From assembly GCA_963082975.1 (NCBI GenBank), contig OY720344.1, positions 81,270,053 through 81,334,052 of the forward strand: 64,000 bases of DNA. The letters run 5' to 3'. The stretch is from Labia minor (taxonomy: Eukaryota; Arthropoda; Insecta; Dermaptera; Spongiphoridae). Below are positions 51,401 through 63,122 of the stretch, one piece after another. The notes under the pieces are model-generated. The model was not told the DNA's origin. It did not search any database and was given only the letters and a program-made list of their open reading frames with translations. Each line of letters starts with the position of its first letter. Position 1 is the first letter of the stretch. Position numbers and translations under genes: made by a program.

Positions 51401-54400
51401 ATGCTCACTGCCATCAAACCCACCAACCATATAAATTAAGCCATCCAAAGCGCATACTCCATGATAAGCTCGTGGTGTCATATCCATTTCAACTGAAAGA
51501 TACCTGAAAAATCAGTGAATAATTAAAATTCAAATATAATTTTATTTAGTTCATTGCTAACCATCGATCTGCTCGTGTATCATAAGTTTCAACGAAATTT
51601 GTTGGGCTTCCAGCGCTCCAACCTCCAATGGCAAACAACACTTCATAAGGCACACGGGGGCGAGATATTAATTGAGATGTATCCAATTCCACGGGAGGGT
51701 CCTCATTCTCATATTCCGAACAAATTAAAGTAACTGGATATAGAAACTGTAAGAATAGTTTTAATTAATTCAAAAAAAAATTGGTAGATTTTATTTTTAA
51801 ATGGATTTTATTATTAATTTGAAATATCAATAAATTCCCCATTTTGAATATTTAAAAATTACAATATCTCACATATTCAATAATATAGAAAAAATATCTC
51901 CTGGTCCGCCGAACTTTGAGGTAGAGGGATCGAACCTCATCAAATATATTTAAATTTAAATTTAAATAAAATAAATGTAAATACTGGCTTACATGTGTGG
52001 TCATAAATTCCAAAAAGCTAATAAAATTAAAAAATAAATAATAAACAAAGTGTTTAGTTTCAGGGGCTATTTCACCTATAATATTCATTTATATACTACT
52101 TTGATTTGGTAGAAATAAAGTAATGAATATTATACTGGCATAATCAACTCTTTATTTTTTTATATTTGAAATATTTTTTTCTTTGGTATTTAGTTTTTGA
52201 GATATATATTTATAATACAAGTTCTAATTTTAATAATAAATATATTAATAAAAGTGTATAAAATTATTAGTTAGACTAGAAGAAGAATGCCGGTGATGGT
52301 GTATTAACCGAAATGTGCCTAATGAAAATATATATTATAAAACTGAAACTTTTAATTTTTTTTTATAATGAAATATTTATACAGTAATAATGTAAAAAAT
52401 GTATTATTTTATTAATTACCTGCTGTAATTGAGAATTATTTTTTATATAATGGTGTTGCAGAACAGTTTCTTTAAAATATCGTAGAGGCATTAAAGCAAA
52501 TCGGATGCAACTTAATAAGCCTTGCAGTTGTTCGAGACGACTTTCAGGATCCGCATTGATCCAACTAATGACTGCCTGAAAAACGTGCTCTTCATGACGT
52601 ACATTTAATTCATCATCAAATAATAGACCATGAAGATCATCGTAGGATAGTTCAGCAAATTCTGAACTGGTGACAATGATCTCTTCGAAATTATGGAGAA
52701 TGTATCTTCTTCCTAAAGATAAATAAAAATAAATAAAAGAAAAAATTCCAATGAATCCAACTTAAAATCTAGAATTAACTTTAATACATATTACAATCAG
52801 TTTGATACATTTTTTGGAATTAAAGTTTTGTTTAAATGTTTAATAAAATTTAAAAAAATTATTTTTTATAGTAATTTAAGTTTCAATTTATCTGAAGTTG
52901 TAAAATAGTCAACTTTTTTAACAAACACAAAAATTTCATTGAAAACACTAAAAAATGTAATTAGTTAAATGATAAAAATTAACAAAATCTTTTATTTTAT
53001 ACTTTTCCAGTTAGCAATCTAATAAATACATTATTAAAAAACAATTTTTTTTCTTCTAAATTTTATTAAATTAAGTTTTAATATTTCGTTTTTTACCGAC
53101 CGACGATAGTAAGGGAGATATTGTTTTCATACCAAATTTCACATGTGGAGATTTTTACATATCTCCACGAATCATGCATTTTCTTAACAGAAAAAAGTAT
53201 TTTTAGCATGATGTCTGTCCGTCCGTCCGTCCGTATAGATGTGTACAGCTTGAACGGCTCAACGGATTTTGATGAAATTTGGTATATTTACTGCAACAAT
53301 ATGATCAACTTTTGGTGCAAATCCGGAAACCGGAAGTGGTAGTATTTGCGATCGACGATAGGAAGGGAAGGATTATTTTCACACCAAATTTCACATGAGG
53401 AGATTTTTTACATATCACCACGAATCATGCACTTTGTATTGGTTTTATCCTCGAGAAAAATCATATTTATTAGTTTTTTCTTAATTTATAATTATATGAC
53501 GTCATCCAGCCATTCATGACGTCACAGCCTGATCTTACATATATATTATAAATAAAATAAAATTAAAAATATCTGTTTTTTATTACATTAATAGATATAT
53601 TAAAATTATTTGAAATTGTTTCTGTAGCTGGAAATTAATTTACTTCAAACAGTCGGTCGGTTCGGACCTGGCCACAGGTCAACTTATTTTATTTTTGTTT
53701 TGTTGAATATTGGATCTAAGGATCTAAGTCCTTATTAACCAGTTTATACATTTATGTATTTATTTTAATCCCATCATATTAAAAATTATATTTTAATTTT
53801 TTGTTAAATTGGTGAGGTTTCTACCTTCATCTTCAAGTTCAATAGTTCAGTATTTTACCATTTATTAATAATTAAAAGAAAAATATTTAAAACCTTTTTT
53901 TGCTAATTCATGGCAAAAATAATGACTAGCAAATTTATAAATGCCAAGACAATTTTCCGGTCGCATTTCATGAAGAAGATATCGACAACATAATTCAACA
54001 ACGCCAAGAATTTCAAAACTATCAGCGGCTGGTAGCAGCCACTGAACATTTGAATGGCTGACATCGCATCGGCCTGTATACACATAGTCAAGGAGTAATT
54101 GGAGAACGTTAGATGGCACATCCAGGGAAACATCGGTGAGCTCTTGTTCTCCACCTTTGCGCAGCGAATTCACAAACAACGCCTGAAAAATAACAACAAA
54201 TATGTATTCAATGTTTAACCATTAAAAAAGTGGAGAATTATTTAAGAATTTTTTTTAAAAATTAATTAAAATATACATCCTGTACTGAATGTACCCATAT
54301 TTTCTAAAATAATAAATAAATAAAACTACAGGGCCAGATTACCCATTAGGCGAAGTAGGCAATTGCTTATAGATTCTGTGCTTTTTAAGGGTCCAGCAAC

Positions 54401-57400
54401 ATTTGATTAAAGTGTAAATATAAAAAAAAAATTCAAGATGTTCTAAATGAATATCAAGTTCAAAAAAATTTGAGAAATTCAAATATTTAATTATTTTTAA
54501 TTTTTTTTTATTAAATTTATTATATATAATATTATATAAGAGTATAAAATATTCAATAATTATCGTTTATATATTTTATTAATTTGTTACCATAAAATTA
54601 TATTCTTAAAAGTGTGGTTTAATAAAACCATTTTCATAAAATTATCAAGTGACTAAAGAATATATATGGTTTAAAAATCTTCATCTGAATGATTCAAAAA
54701 ATAAAAAATAAAAAATTAATCAGTTTCAATTACGAATTATTGAATAGTTTCTCTATTTAGTTCTCCTCCCTTCTTTCAATAGTTCTTTAATTATTTTAAA
54801 AATTTGAAATTATTTAAATTATATTATAAATGTTATTGTTTTACATATTATAATTATTCAGATTAGTTCATTTTCTTAACATTTTCCTCATCATAGTATG
54901 GGGCCTTATAAATGTGGCAGTCGTAATTCGAGCCACACATCGGCACCCCAGGCAGCGCACCCTTCGAAGAGATAGGGACCCTCTTCCCCAAGGTGACGGA
55001 TTCCCGGGCGAAGAGAGAGAAAAACGTCAAGATGACACGTCCTATTTGCCAACGGACATCGATAAGAGTCGCTACGACACAGTACTCTCCCGATCCGCGC
55101 GCCTGGTTTATTTCCATCCCACGACAGAATCGTCCCTTCTACTCTTACTCTTTCCTCATAATATCTCTATTCAACATTAAATTTATTAATTTTAAAACCC
55201 ATAACCCAACCCATACTAAACATAAGCCTCCAATAAACGATAATACTTACATATATATATATATATATATATTCTAAAATTGTTTATATAAATTCTTTTT
55301 TTATATAAAATTTCAATTATTTTAGAAATGAATAGATATAGTTTACAATTATTGAAATAAACTAAAATAGTATTACCCGAAAATAGGGACTGGAAGCGCT
55401 TATGATCGCCCGATGTATGTGAAAGACTTGTCCATCATTACTCCTGACGATGCCATCGCAGAGCAGCTTAGCCTTCCTTAATTCATCCCAAATGGCCGGG
55501 AATTCAACTGGTGAATAATCAGGTGGCGTGCAAATGCATTTTCTGCACTTGGATGCGCCATTGGAATGGCCGCTTTGGGCGGCCTCGTCAATTCCCTCGC
55601 CGCTCGCCGTCTATGAAAAAGGCCCCAAGTCTTTTGAAAAACATACTAACTGAAAAGAAAGGTAGCCAATCGAGGAGATACCTTGGCAAGAGATTTCACT
55701 GTTTTCTTTACGACAGCCTCAGTAAAAATGATCAATACATAAGCAATGGCTCATTTATTATTGTTAAATCACAAAAAAAAAATATTGATCTATTTATTTA
55801 TATATGTAAATTGATCACTGCACCAATGATCGTAAATAGCAAAGGAAAGTTATTAAAAATGACATATTTTAAAACTTTTCAGAGAAAATAGGCTGTTTTA
55901 TTTAATAATTATTTTCGGTACTTTACTAAAATTTATTTAAAAAAAAAAATAGTATTTTAAAAAAACCTTAATATGAATTTATGTAAAGACTGTTCATCCG
56001 ATGCTTACTTCATTTCGGAGAACTTATACATACATATTCGACAAGGGGTTTTGCCTAAAAGAAATATTAATATAATTCTATCAATCGCAAACATAGATCT
56101 ATTAAAATATAATTGATATTTTTATTTTAATTTCTGATAATCCAATATCATTTCAATTATTTAATTGATGCTAAAAGTTCTCATTTTTAATATTTTTTGA
56201 TTATATGAATTGAAAATTTTAATTGAAATAATTTGATAAGATATTCTTTAATTATCATTTTAAATAAATAATAATTAAAGAAATAGATGATCTTTTTAAA
56301 AATAAGAATAATTTTAATAATAATAATTGTTCTCACCGACAGAACCATTGAGTGCAATAGACCGGATCTATAATACCAACAAAACAGCCATTATAGTTGA
56401 GATAGGGGTTCCTCTTACACTTAATATAAAAAAAACTGAAATAGAGAAGAAAAATAAATACGAGGAACTTGCTATCCAACTGAAAAACATTTGGAAACTG
56501 GACACTGTCACAACCTGTTCTCTAGTGATGTCAACGGAGAGAGTGATATCGCCCAACTTTGAAAAACTTATTGAGAAGCTAGGATTGTGTGCCAAACACC
56601 ATATCAGAGCAAACACAGAAGGCAATAATCCTGCAAACATGCCATATAGTGAGAAAGTTCCTCAATTGAAGATTATCCGGAGGATCGTGTGGTGAACTCC
56701 CTTCCCACATCGACCGAGCCTAGCCTTTAATAAGATCTGGAAGGGATAGGTAAAATGTTTCAAATGCTGAGAAAGTGCAATAATAATAATAATAATAAAA
56801 TAATAACTAAAAACTACGAAAGGCATGTATTAAAAATGGACATTGAAGACATATGCAGAAAATGTGGTAACACCGGCAAATCTATTGAACATATCATTGG
56901 GGGTTACCCGACTCTTGCTGAAACCGCATATTTAGGCAGCTAGCTAAACTAATTCACCATCAACTTGGATTTAAGTATAGGCTGCTACATCAAAAAACAA
57001 CAGCACCATATTATAAATATACCCCGATGCCTGTTGTTGAAGATGCAAATGCCATTCTCTATTGGGAGACCAGTCCTTACTGATAAAACAGTCAACTATA
57101 ACAGAGCGGACATTCTCCTCATCAATAAAGAAAAAAAAATGCCTCGATAATTGATATATCAGTTCCTCTTACACCAAACTTAAAAAAAAGTGAAACGGAA
57201 AAACTGTTCAATTATGAGGAGCTAGAGATAGAAATAAAAAGTTGGATAATGGAGTCAAGATCTACCCTATCGTTATCTCGGCGGAAGGCGTTGTCTCAAA
57301 GAACATCAGGAGAATATTTGTGGAGCTTGCACTACCTAACAATCTAATACGAATAAGCCAAAAAGCTATTTTATTACAAACGTGCCATATCGTACACAAG

Positions 57401-58451
57401 TTCCTCAACAAATAGACACTGAAAACGTCATGTGGGCCAGGATAAACATCCTTTTCTCATTGACCGAGTCTGATCCCATTCCATCTCAGGGATATGTGAA
57501 ATTTTTCCAGCAACAATGCTGAGAAAGTGTAATAAAATCAAATAATAATAATATTCAAATATAAATATGTTTTTAAAATCCAGATCGAATAATTGTAATG
57601 TTTTGATTTGAATATTTATTAACACCTGTTTTTAATGACTTTAAATAGGAAAAAAATAATTAAAATAATTTATATTTTAGATTTTTTTATGAGATCTAAA
57701 TAGATCAATAATTTACTTCAAAAACCTCATGATTACGAGAATATCATAGAATTCCTTTGCACAATTTTCAAGATCAAAATGATAAGAGTATATACAGAGT
57801 AATATACAATTTTTTATGAATAGATATAATTAATTTAGTGAATTGCTTAGATCCACCCATTAATAATAAATAAGGAAAATAAAAATAAAATTAAAATCAA
57901 ATCAATTTAAGTTCTTTGTTTTTGAATAAATATCTTATATAACAAATACATTATCTTATATTCTGCATTAATATAGTTCTATTTTCTTATAGCTGATAAT
58001 CACTAAAAATGACAAAAACTTTTTCGGACTACAATTACTAGAATATACTTATCACTTTGGTACATTGTTAAAAAGTAATTATTTGATTTATAAAATTACT
58101 GTTTTTCTTTATAAAAACTTAATTAAAATTGAAGAAAAGAGATCAATTATTGTTAAAATTTTTGTCTACAATCACATTTTAGCAGGTTTTATAATATTGT
58201 TTTTCTTATTGAAAAAAAGGGTGTTTTTTGTAAATCGGTTTTACTTGAAATTCATCAAAAATACAAAACAATCATTTATTGATTTGATATTTCTCAAGAT
58301 TATCGATGTTTTTATCATGACATACAAAACTTTTCCAACTTACCTTAATTCGTACCGTTCGATTACGTTGTGCCCTTTGTTTCGGAATATTATATGGTGA
58401 TTTACGTTGACAATATTTTTTATTCCAACGTTGTCGATTTTTTACCTCCAT
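48428..58451 (-). CDS. KLHL10: Kelch-like protein 10-like BTB-BACK-Kelch adaptor, ten exons
   Basis: Substrate adaptor for a Cullin-3 ubiquitin ligase; KLHL10 acts in spermatid differentiation in mammals and flies (family knowledge). Exons: 58344-58451 (predicted first exon), 55377-55610, 53894-54182, 52420-52712, 51562-51746, 51335-51503, 50806-50945, 49844-50017, 49554-49781, 48428-48635. All junctions are GT-AG with matching phases, giving 675 residues. BTB spans about 75-190 (LLCDG...HRAIISASSPYFRALF). BACK spans about 195-300 (ENCLGIYKFA, NFEEII, DDELNVR). Six Kelch blades lie at about 345-630, each with GG and a conserved Tyr/Trp (FAIGGWSAGSPTN, YALGGYNGR, YIAGGFNGQ, YALGGFNGY, YVIGGFNG). 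Order and wording follow human KLHL10 closely. The 36-residue first exon is basic, and exon 2 has a Cys-rich KCRKCIC stretch not typical of vertebrate KLHL10. The first exon rests on ATG, donor and phase only. Confidence 0.9.
49002..49494 (+). mobile_element. Mariner remnant in KLHL10 intron 9, antisense
   Basis: The plus strand reads MLWVLWD (first catalytic Asp region), HELLKSGETVNTNRY, then a broken LLDNAHH stretch (second Asp) and MGHVLAKQNFDSYEVVENW, SGWFASKDEHFYWRGIHELP, QYFK and a stop. Frameshifts separate the blocks. The tail ATTAGTGTTTCATTTTCACA then AAACGCT matches the 15203 mariner, so it is the same or a sister family. The terminal repeat is eroded. Confidence 0.8.
51906..51940 (-). 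other. tRNA T-arm-like relic in KLHL10 intron 4
   Basis: The minus strand has GAGGTTCGATCCCTC: a 4-bp stem around a 7-nt loop matching the pol III B-box consensus. No A-box or acceptor stem accompanies it. It could be a tRNA-SINE relic or chance. Confidence 0.3.
53095..53685 (+). mobile_element. HINE-A copy 8 in KLHL10 intron 3, antisense
   Basis: Complete ends: ACCGACCGACG at the 5' side, and AGTCGGTCGGTTCGGACCTG then the hairpin and AACTTA at the 3' side. TGACGTCA at 53497-53504 and 53517-53524. Slightly shorter than copies 4 and 6 because of small internal deletions. Confidence 0.85.
54329..54480 (+). mobile_element. hAT MITE 5' end in KLHL10 intron 2
   Basis: CAGGGCCAGATTACCCATTA then GGCGAAGTAGGCAATTGC resembles the CAGGGCC termini at 15685 and 62020. 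The right end was not found, so the boundary is approximate. Confidence 0.5.
54893..55145. other. GC-rich island of unknown origin in KLHL10 intron 2
   Basis: About 250 bp with balanced composition and open frames on both strands. The minus frame (54863-55117) includes PMCGSNYDCHIYKAPYYDEE, which I cannot assign. GGCTCGAATTAC on the minus strand resembles a B-box. A SINE or other retroposon is the most likely explanation. Confidence 0.4.
56334..56805 (+). mobile_element. LINE 3' fragment A with endonuclease-like domain, in KLHL10 intron 1
   Basis: Encodes CNRPDL, then after a frameshift NTNKTAIIVEIGVPLTLNIK and KYEELAIQLKNIWKLD. This resembles the C-terminal PD...(D/E)xx domain of restriction-like-endonuclease LINEs (R2/R4/NeSL/Dong type). 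It ends ATGCTGAGAAAGTGCAATAA followed by an (AAT)n tail. 5'-truncated, antisense to KLHL10. Confidence 0.6.
56806..57560 (+). mobile_element. LINE 3' fragment B, same family, in tandem
   Basis: Encodes a zinc knuckle, CRKCGNTGKSIEHIIGG (last Cys mutated to Tyr), then after frameshifts NYNRADILLINKEKK, IDISVPLTPNLKKSETEK and NYEELEIEIK. It ends ATGCTGAGAAAGTGTAATAA, the same 3' terminus as fragment A. A CCHC knuckle upstream of an RPD/RAD...IDI.VP core is the layout of the R2/R4-like C terminus. Confidence 0.65.
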
Positions 58452-58825
58452 TATTCAAATTGTTAATTACTTGATAATTTAGAAAACAAGCCATTGTGTT
58501 CAAAATAAAGAGAAAAAAAATAAGAAAATAAATCAGTTCATATTCAAAATTGGCATCCTTTGTTCCTTCTAAACATTAATTTTTTTATTTATTAATCCAC
58601 GAATATATATATAGAATAACATTTTTATAATGTTGACATTGAATTTTCTTCAACTTATTAATCCACCCCTACTTGTCTTCAAAAATTTTGAGTCGCTATG
58701 CAACGCAACGGCGGTAATCGATTAAACCTTGTTCAATTTTCAAATCTACTTTCATAGAATATGATACATATATAACCAAAAATCAATGATGATTATTATT
58801 AAATTGTTTTATTTTCAATTATAAA
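58452..58825. promoter_or_regulatory. Putative bidirectional promoter of KLHL10-like and DAW1
   Basis: 374 bp separate the two predicted start codons, which face away from each other. The spacer is A+T-rich except for 58688-58720, which holds GTCGCTATGCAAC (58692-58704). This resembles the RFX X-box GTNRCC-N-RGYAAC with two mismatches. X-boxes drive ciliary genes in animals. The element is 122 bp from the DAW1 ATG and about 240 bp from the KLHL10 ATG. Confidence 0.5.
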
Positions 58826-61800
58826 ATGAAACTAAAAAAAATTTATTTAAGATACTTTCCTCCAGGTAAATTAAAAATTGTAAATTTATACTTCTTTTTT
58901 TTATAACTACATACATTTTCAAAATGTATGAAAAAATTTATTTATCTTATCATCTTTTCTTCTCTTAAATTTATTATATTTTATCTCTTTGGCATTTATT
59001 TTTAAATTTATAGAGTTTCTTTATGTTATATTTTTATCTATAATTTAACTTAATTTTTTTTTAATTCAATCACAAATCAATCAAATTTTTTTAATCGATT
59101 TTTATTATTGAATTTACTTCTTCAATGAAAATATTTTTTTTTTATTATGTGAACAAATAGTATTCTATTATGAAAATTAAGTAATTTATCCACTATAAAT
59201 TGAATATTGTAACCAAGCAAAACCAAATCTAAATTAAATTGTTTCAAAGTTAATATAATAAAGAAATGTTTTTTCCCATTTTTTTTATAGAATAAATTAA
59301 TATAAATATCTCAAGAAAGTTTCATCTTAAATTTATTATCTTAAATTGTGCACTGCATCAGTATTACCTTTTTTCATGAAACTGGCATAAATATTTTACA
59401 GAAAATTATTACTTTAATTAATATTTATACTAAGTAAAAATAAATAATTGTGAAATTTTTTTAACTTCCCTAAAATTTATTTACTAAGCACTTTTTGAGC
59501 AATATTGAATTAATTGTTTCCATTACAATGCATAAAATGATTTTTCTATTGTAATCATATATATATAAATATTTACTTAATATTATATTTTATTTTTAAA
59601 GGTTTAGGATTTGAATATGAAAAAGCAAACAAGTATCATCTGAAGACATTGGATTTATTAGAATTCAAATCAAGGTATGCATATAACAAAAATTGATATG
59701 GAAAAATTCAATTTATTAGGAATATCAGCGAAAAAAACTTAGAGGATCTGATGAAATACCATGGGACATACTTTAATAATAAAAAATCAATTTATTAAAT
59801 TTTTTTTTAATATTTAAATACATATAATTAAAAATAAATACATATAAATGCATATAATAAATATTAGATGAATAGGCAATAACAATAATTTATTCAAATG
59901 AATTCTTCTTTTATATTTATCAGATATATTTAATATATATTTTATAAAAAATTTTATTGAAGTGAACATTGAATTAGTTCAGATGTTGAAGAGTGGGCTC
60001 GAAATGTTGAAAATAAAGAACCTCTGCTAGCCGGTACCGACGCCTCCACTGGACTTCGTCGAGGTCTGCAAAGCATTCAAATTCAACATCAACGCCGAGA
60101 GACACCCAAAACATATCGTCGACATTGGACATTACGCACCCATGTCCTTGCCTTCACAAATGCTTCATTCGATAGATTGGGACGTAGGTGAGCTAATTAA
60201 CCAAATAATTATTTTGAATTTCATAGTTAACTTACTTTTGCTATTCTATTTATATACAATACATATATATTTATATTATATTGATTCATTTTTACTAATT
60301 ATTATAATTTTATTTTAGATGTGCCACAGGAAGTTATGATAGAACATGTAAAGTTTGGGACTTAGAAAATGGAAGTGAAATTGCAACTCTTAATGGACAT
60401 AAAAATGTTGTTTTTACTGTTGCATTTAATAACCCATACAGGTTAATATAATATTTTTAATTTTATTTCGAAATTAAATAAAAATTTTTGAAATATTTTA
60501 AATATAAAAAAATATTAATATAATATATCAATTAAAAAAGAATGGCAATAGAGGCAAATATGGATGACGTTATTGATGGCGTCATTTGGATTTACTATTT
60601 TAAATTAAGAAAATACTAATAAAGTTGATTTTTCTCGAGGCTGAAACCAATACTAATCGATTTATCTTTATAAATATTATCTATGGTGTGAATTTCAAAA
60701 AAATCCATCGAGCGGTTTAATGTCTCAAAAATATACAAATCTATATACAAATATAGTATATACACAAATTATATATATATATATATATATACAATTTTTG
60801 CTAGTATAATAAGATAAGATAAGATAAAATTTTTCAATTTGTGCATATTCATGGGTCTCGTCACAAATCCCAATCAGGCCCTTGCGGCAAAAAATTCGGA
60901 CACCTGCTCAAACTATTTCTATAGAAATTTTGGAATTGAATCTAAAAAACAAACAAATATAAACCCTCTATTTGCAATTATAACTTAGTAAATCATTTTT
61001 GTTTCTAGTGATCGTCTTGCCACGGGTTCATTTGATCGAACAGTACGGATTTGGCGAGAGAGTGAATGCGTGCATACACTTTGGGGACATATGGGCGAAG
61101 TTACCGTTGTCCGATTTAGTTTAAAAATGCCACAACTTTTGGCCTCAGGTAGTATGGATTGTACTGGTCGTATTTTTGATGTACATACTGGTCAAGAAGT
61201 GTTTATTGCTCGGGGCCATACTGATACGATTGTTGGAATAGAATTTAATCAAGATGGACAATTCTTAACTGGATCATTTGATGGAACGATTAGTATATGG
61301 GATCCCAGAGTTAAGCGGTAGGATCTTATAATTTCATATACTGTATTTTTTTTCATATATTCTTATGAATAATAAATCAATTAAATAAAATATTAAATGA
61401 AAAATTCAATTTATTATTTAGTAATTAAGATCTTAACGGTGATAAATCATTGGATCTCATTATGATAGAATGAAATAAATTATTCTTTATAATTTTCATC
61501 ACATAATTGCGTCCATCCAACCAACAATCCATTGCAAACTGATTGTAGATTGTTCAGGTAGTGGCATTCCAGTTCCCTTCCCCTACACCAGTGATTCTCA
61601 ACCTTTTTTTTTACCATATTGAAAAAAATTTAGAAAAAAAAGTCGGAAATGTTTAAGAGCCTCTTTACATTTGTAATAATTTGGCGACACATTTTGATAA
61701 TATCACGGCACACTGGTTGAGAATCACTGCCCTAAAGTGCTAAAGTGGTTGAGAATCATTGCCCTACACTACCTCTAATTTTGTTCCAATCATGCCGTTT

Positions 61801-63122
61801 CTTGACGGATCTTTATAAAGATTCAATAAAATGAATTAGAAAGTAGTATATTAAAGGATGTGCTTACAAAATGCGCATCTTAAGAAATCCATAACCAAAT
61901 TGAGAACTATTGATTTTAAATATATGTAATTTTGAATTTTCCAACTGATTTTATTATTTCTGTAATATAATATAATCCTTTAATATACTTTATTTCTATA
62001 GAGTGACGCTCCAATTGTACAGGGCCGGATTTAGGGCGATTGGAGCGATTGGGCCCAATCGGGCCCCACGCTTGAAGATAATGTGTCGCATCACTACTAC
62101 CACAATTAACAAAAAAAATTTAAAGCAAATTGCTTTTGAAGATAGGGGATGGATACATTACTCAAATAATTAAATATATATATATATTTGATATATATAC
62201 ATATATATATTTATTTATCGTTAATGTATAATTTAAAAGTTTAAAATAAAATTATAGGATTCCATGTTCTAATAATTTCCTTTGAATTTACAAGGCGAAT
62301 AAATGTATTGATTGGTCATCATTCTCAAATATCCCAAAGTATCTTCTCTCCAAATGATCAATTCGTTGCTAGTTGTTCATTAGATAAAACAACAAGAATT
62401 TGGGATCTAAGAACATTTACTTGTCTTCAAACATTACAGGCTCACAAATCTGAGGTAAAAATGACAATATAATTAATTGTTTGTAAAGAAAAAACGAAAA
62501 CAATTGTTGAATTTATATGTTATCATATGGCAACAGGTGTTTGATATCGCTTTCGACTATTCAACTCATAGGTTGGCTTCAGCAACAGGAAATGGTGAAA
62601 TTTTTATTTGGGATTGTTTAACGAATTTTACACTAAAAAATATTCTAAAAGGACATTCGGAAGAAGTTTGTAAGGTGATTATATTTTTAAATAATTTCTA
62701 AAGAATTTTACTTATTATTAATTTAAACTATGATGATAGATTACTATTGGTTTACTAAAATACTAAAAATATAAACTTGTCCTTTATTAAATATTATAGT
62801 AACGATATAAAGATTTTTCTATTTTAGTTGTCTTTTTTTATATTAACAAATAATTTAGTTTTATGAAATACATACCACGTTAATATTTTTAATTTAAAAA
62901 TTAATGATATTTTATTTATTTCAGGTGGTATTTAGTCCGTGCGCTGCTCATTTATTATCAGCCTCAGCTGATCGAACAGCTCGTCTTTGGAATCCTGAAA
63001 CAGCTGAATGTGTTCAGATATTTGATAAACACAGAGATGAAGTGATTCAATGTTCATTTGATTATACAGGAGATGCAATTTATACAATATCCAAAGATAA
63101 TATGTGTCGTGTATGGAAATGA
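58826..63122 (+). CDS. DAW1: DAW1, dynein assembly factor with WD repeats, eight exons
   Basis: Cytoplasmic/ciliary factor (ODA16 family) needed to deliver outer-arm dynein into motile cilia and sperm flagella. Exons: 58826-58865, 59602-59674, 59978-60187, 60319-60441, 61009-61317, 62295-62454, 62537-62674, 62925-63122. All introns are GT-AG and phases join to 416 codons, against about 415 in human. The N terminus [14 protein letters not shown] and GFEYEK match the family (MKLKSLLLRYYPPG, LEYEK). Eight WD repeats span about 90-416, each with a GH-type start and a WD-like end (CKVWD, VRIWR, GRIFD, ISIWD, TRIWD, IFIWD, ARLWN, CRVWK). The end [10 protein letters not shown] matches the family terminus. 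Exon 3 must use the acceptor before TTCAG (59977), because the nearby CAG shifts the frame. The insert around 45-90 is less conserved. Introns 4 and 5 hold repeats. Confidence 0.96.
60539..60835 (-). mobile_element. HINE-A-related repeat, copy 2, in DAW1 intron 4
   Basis: Reverse-complement match to 36891-37134 from AAGAATGGCAATAGAGGCAA through AAATCCATCGAGCGGTTTAA, then a (TA)n tract and (GATAA)n. The shared A+T tract lies outside the conserved block in both copies. Confidence 0.7.
61589..61761. mobile_element. hAT MITE with duplicated right terminus, DAW1 intron 5
   Basis: Left end CAGTGATTCTCAACC (61589-61603). Right end GGTTGAGAATCACTG (61715-61729), followed by a second copy, GTGGTTGAGAATCATTG, ending at 61761. 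The 8-bp repeat CCCTACAC flanks the whole (61581-61588 and 61762-61769) exactly. The outer terminus is therefore the original end, and the inner one arose by a local duplication of about 32 bp. Confidence 0.85.
62020..62150 (+). mobile_element. hAT MITE 5' end, DAW1 intron 5
   Basis: CAGGGCCGGATTTAGGGCGA then GATTGGGCCCAATCGGGCCC; CAGGG terminus and G+C-rich palindromes as at 15685. Right terminus not found; boundary approximate. Confidence 0.5.

Noticed and set aside
55511..55891. 126-codon plus-strand frame
   Set aside because: Its first third is antisense to KLHL10 exon 2; the rest shows no domain.
56368..56640. 90-codon minus-strand frame
   Set aside because: Shadow of the LINE endonuclease-like frame on the plus strand.
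58065..58400. 111-codon plus-strand frame
   Set aside because: It overlaps the better-supported minus-strand KLHL10 first exon, and its residues are those expected from A+T-rich DNA.
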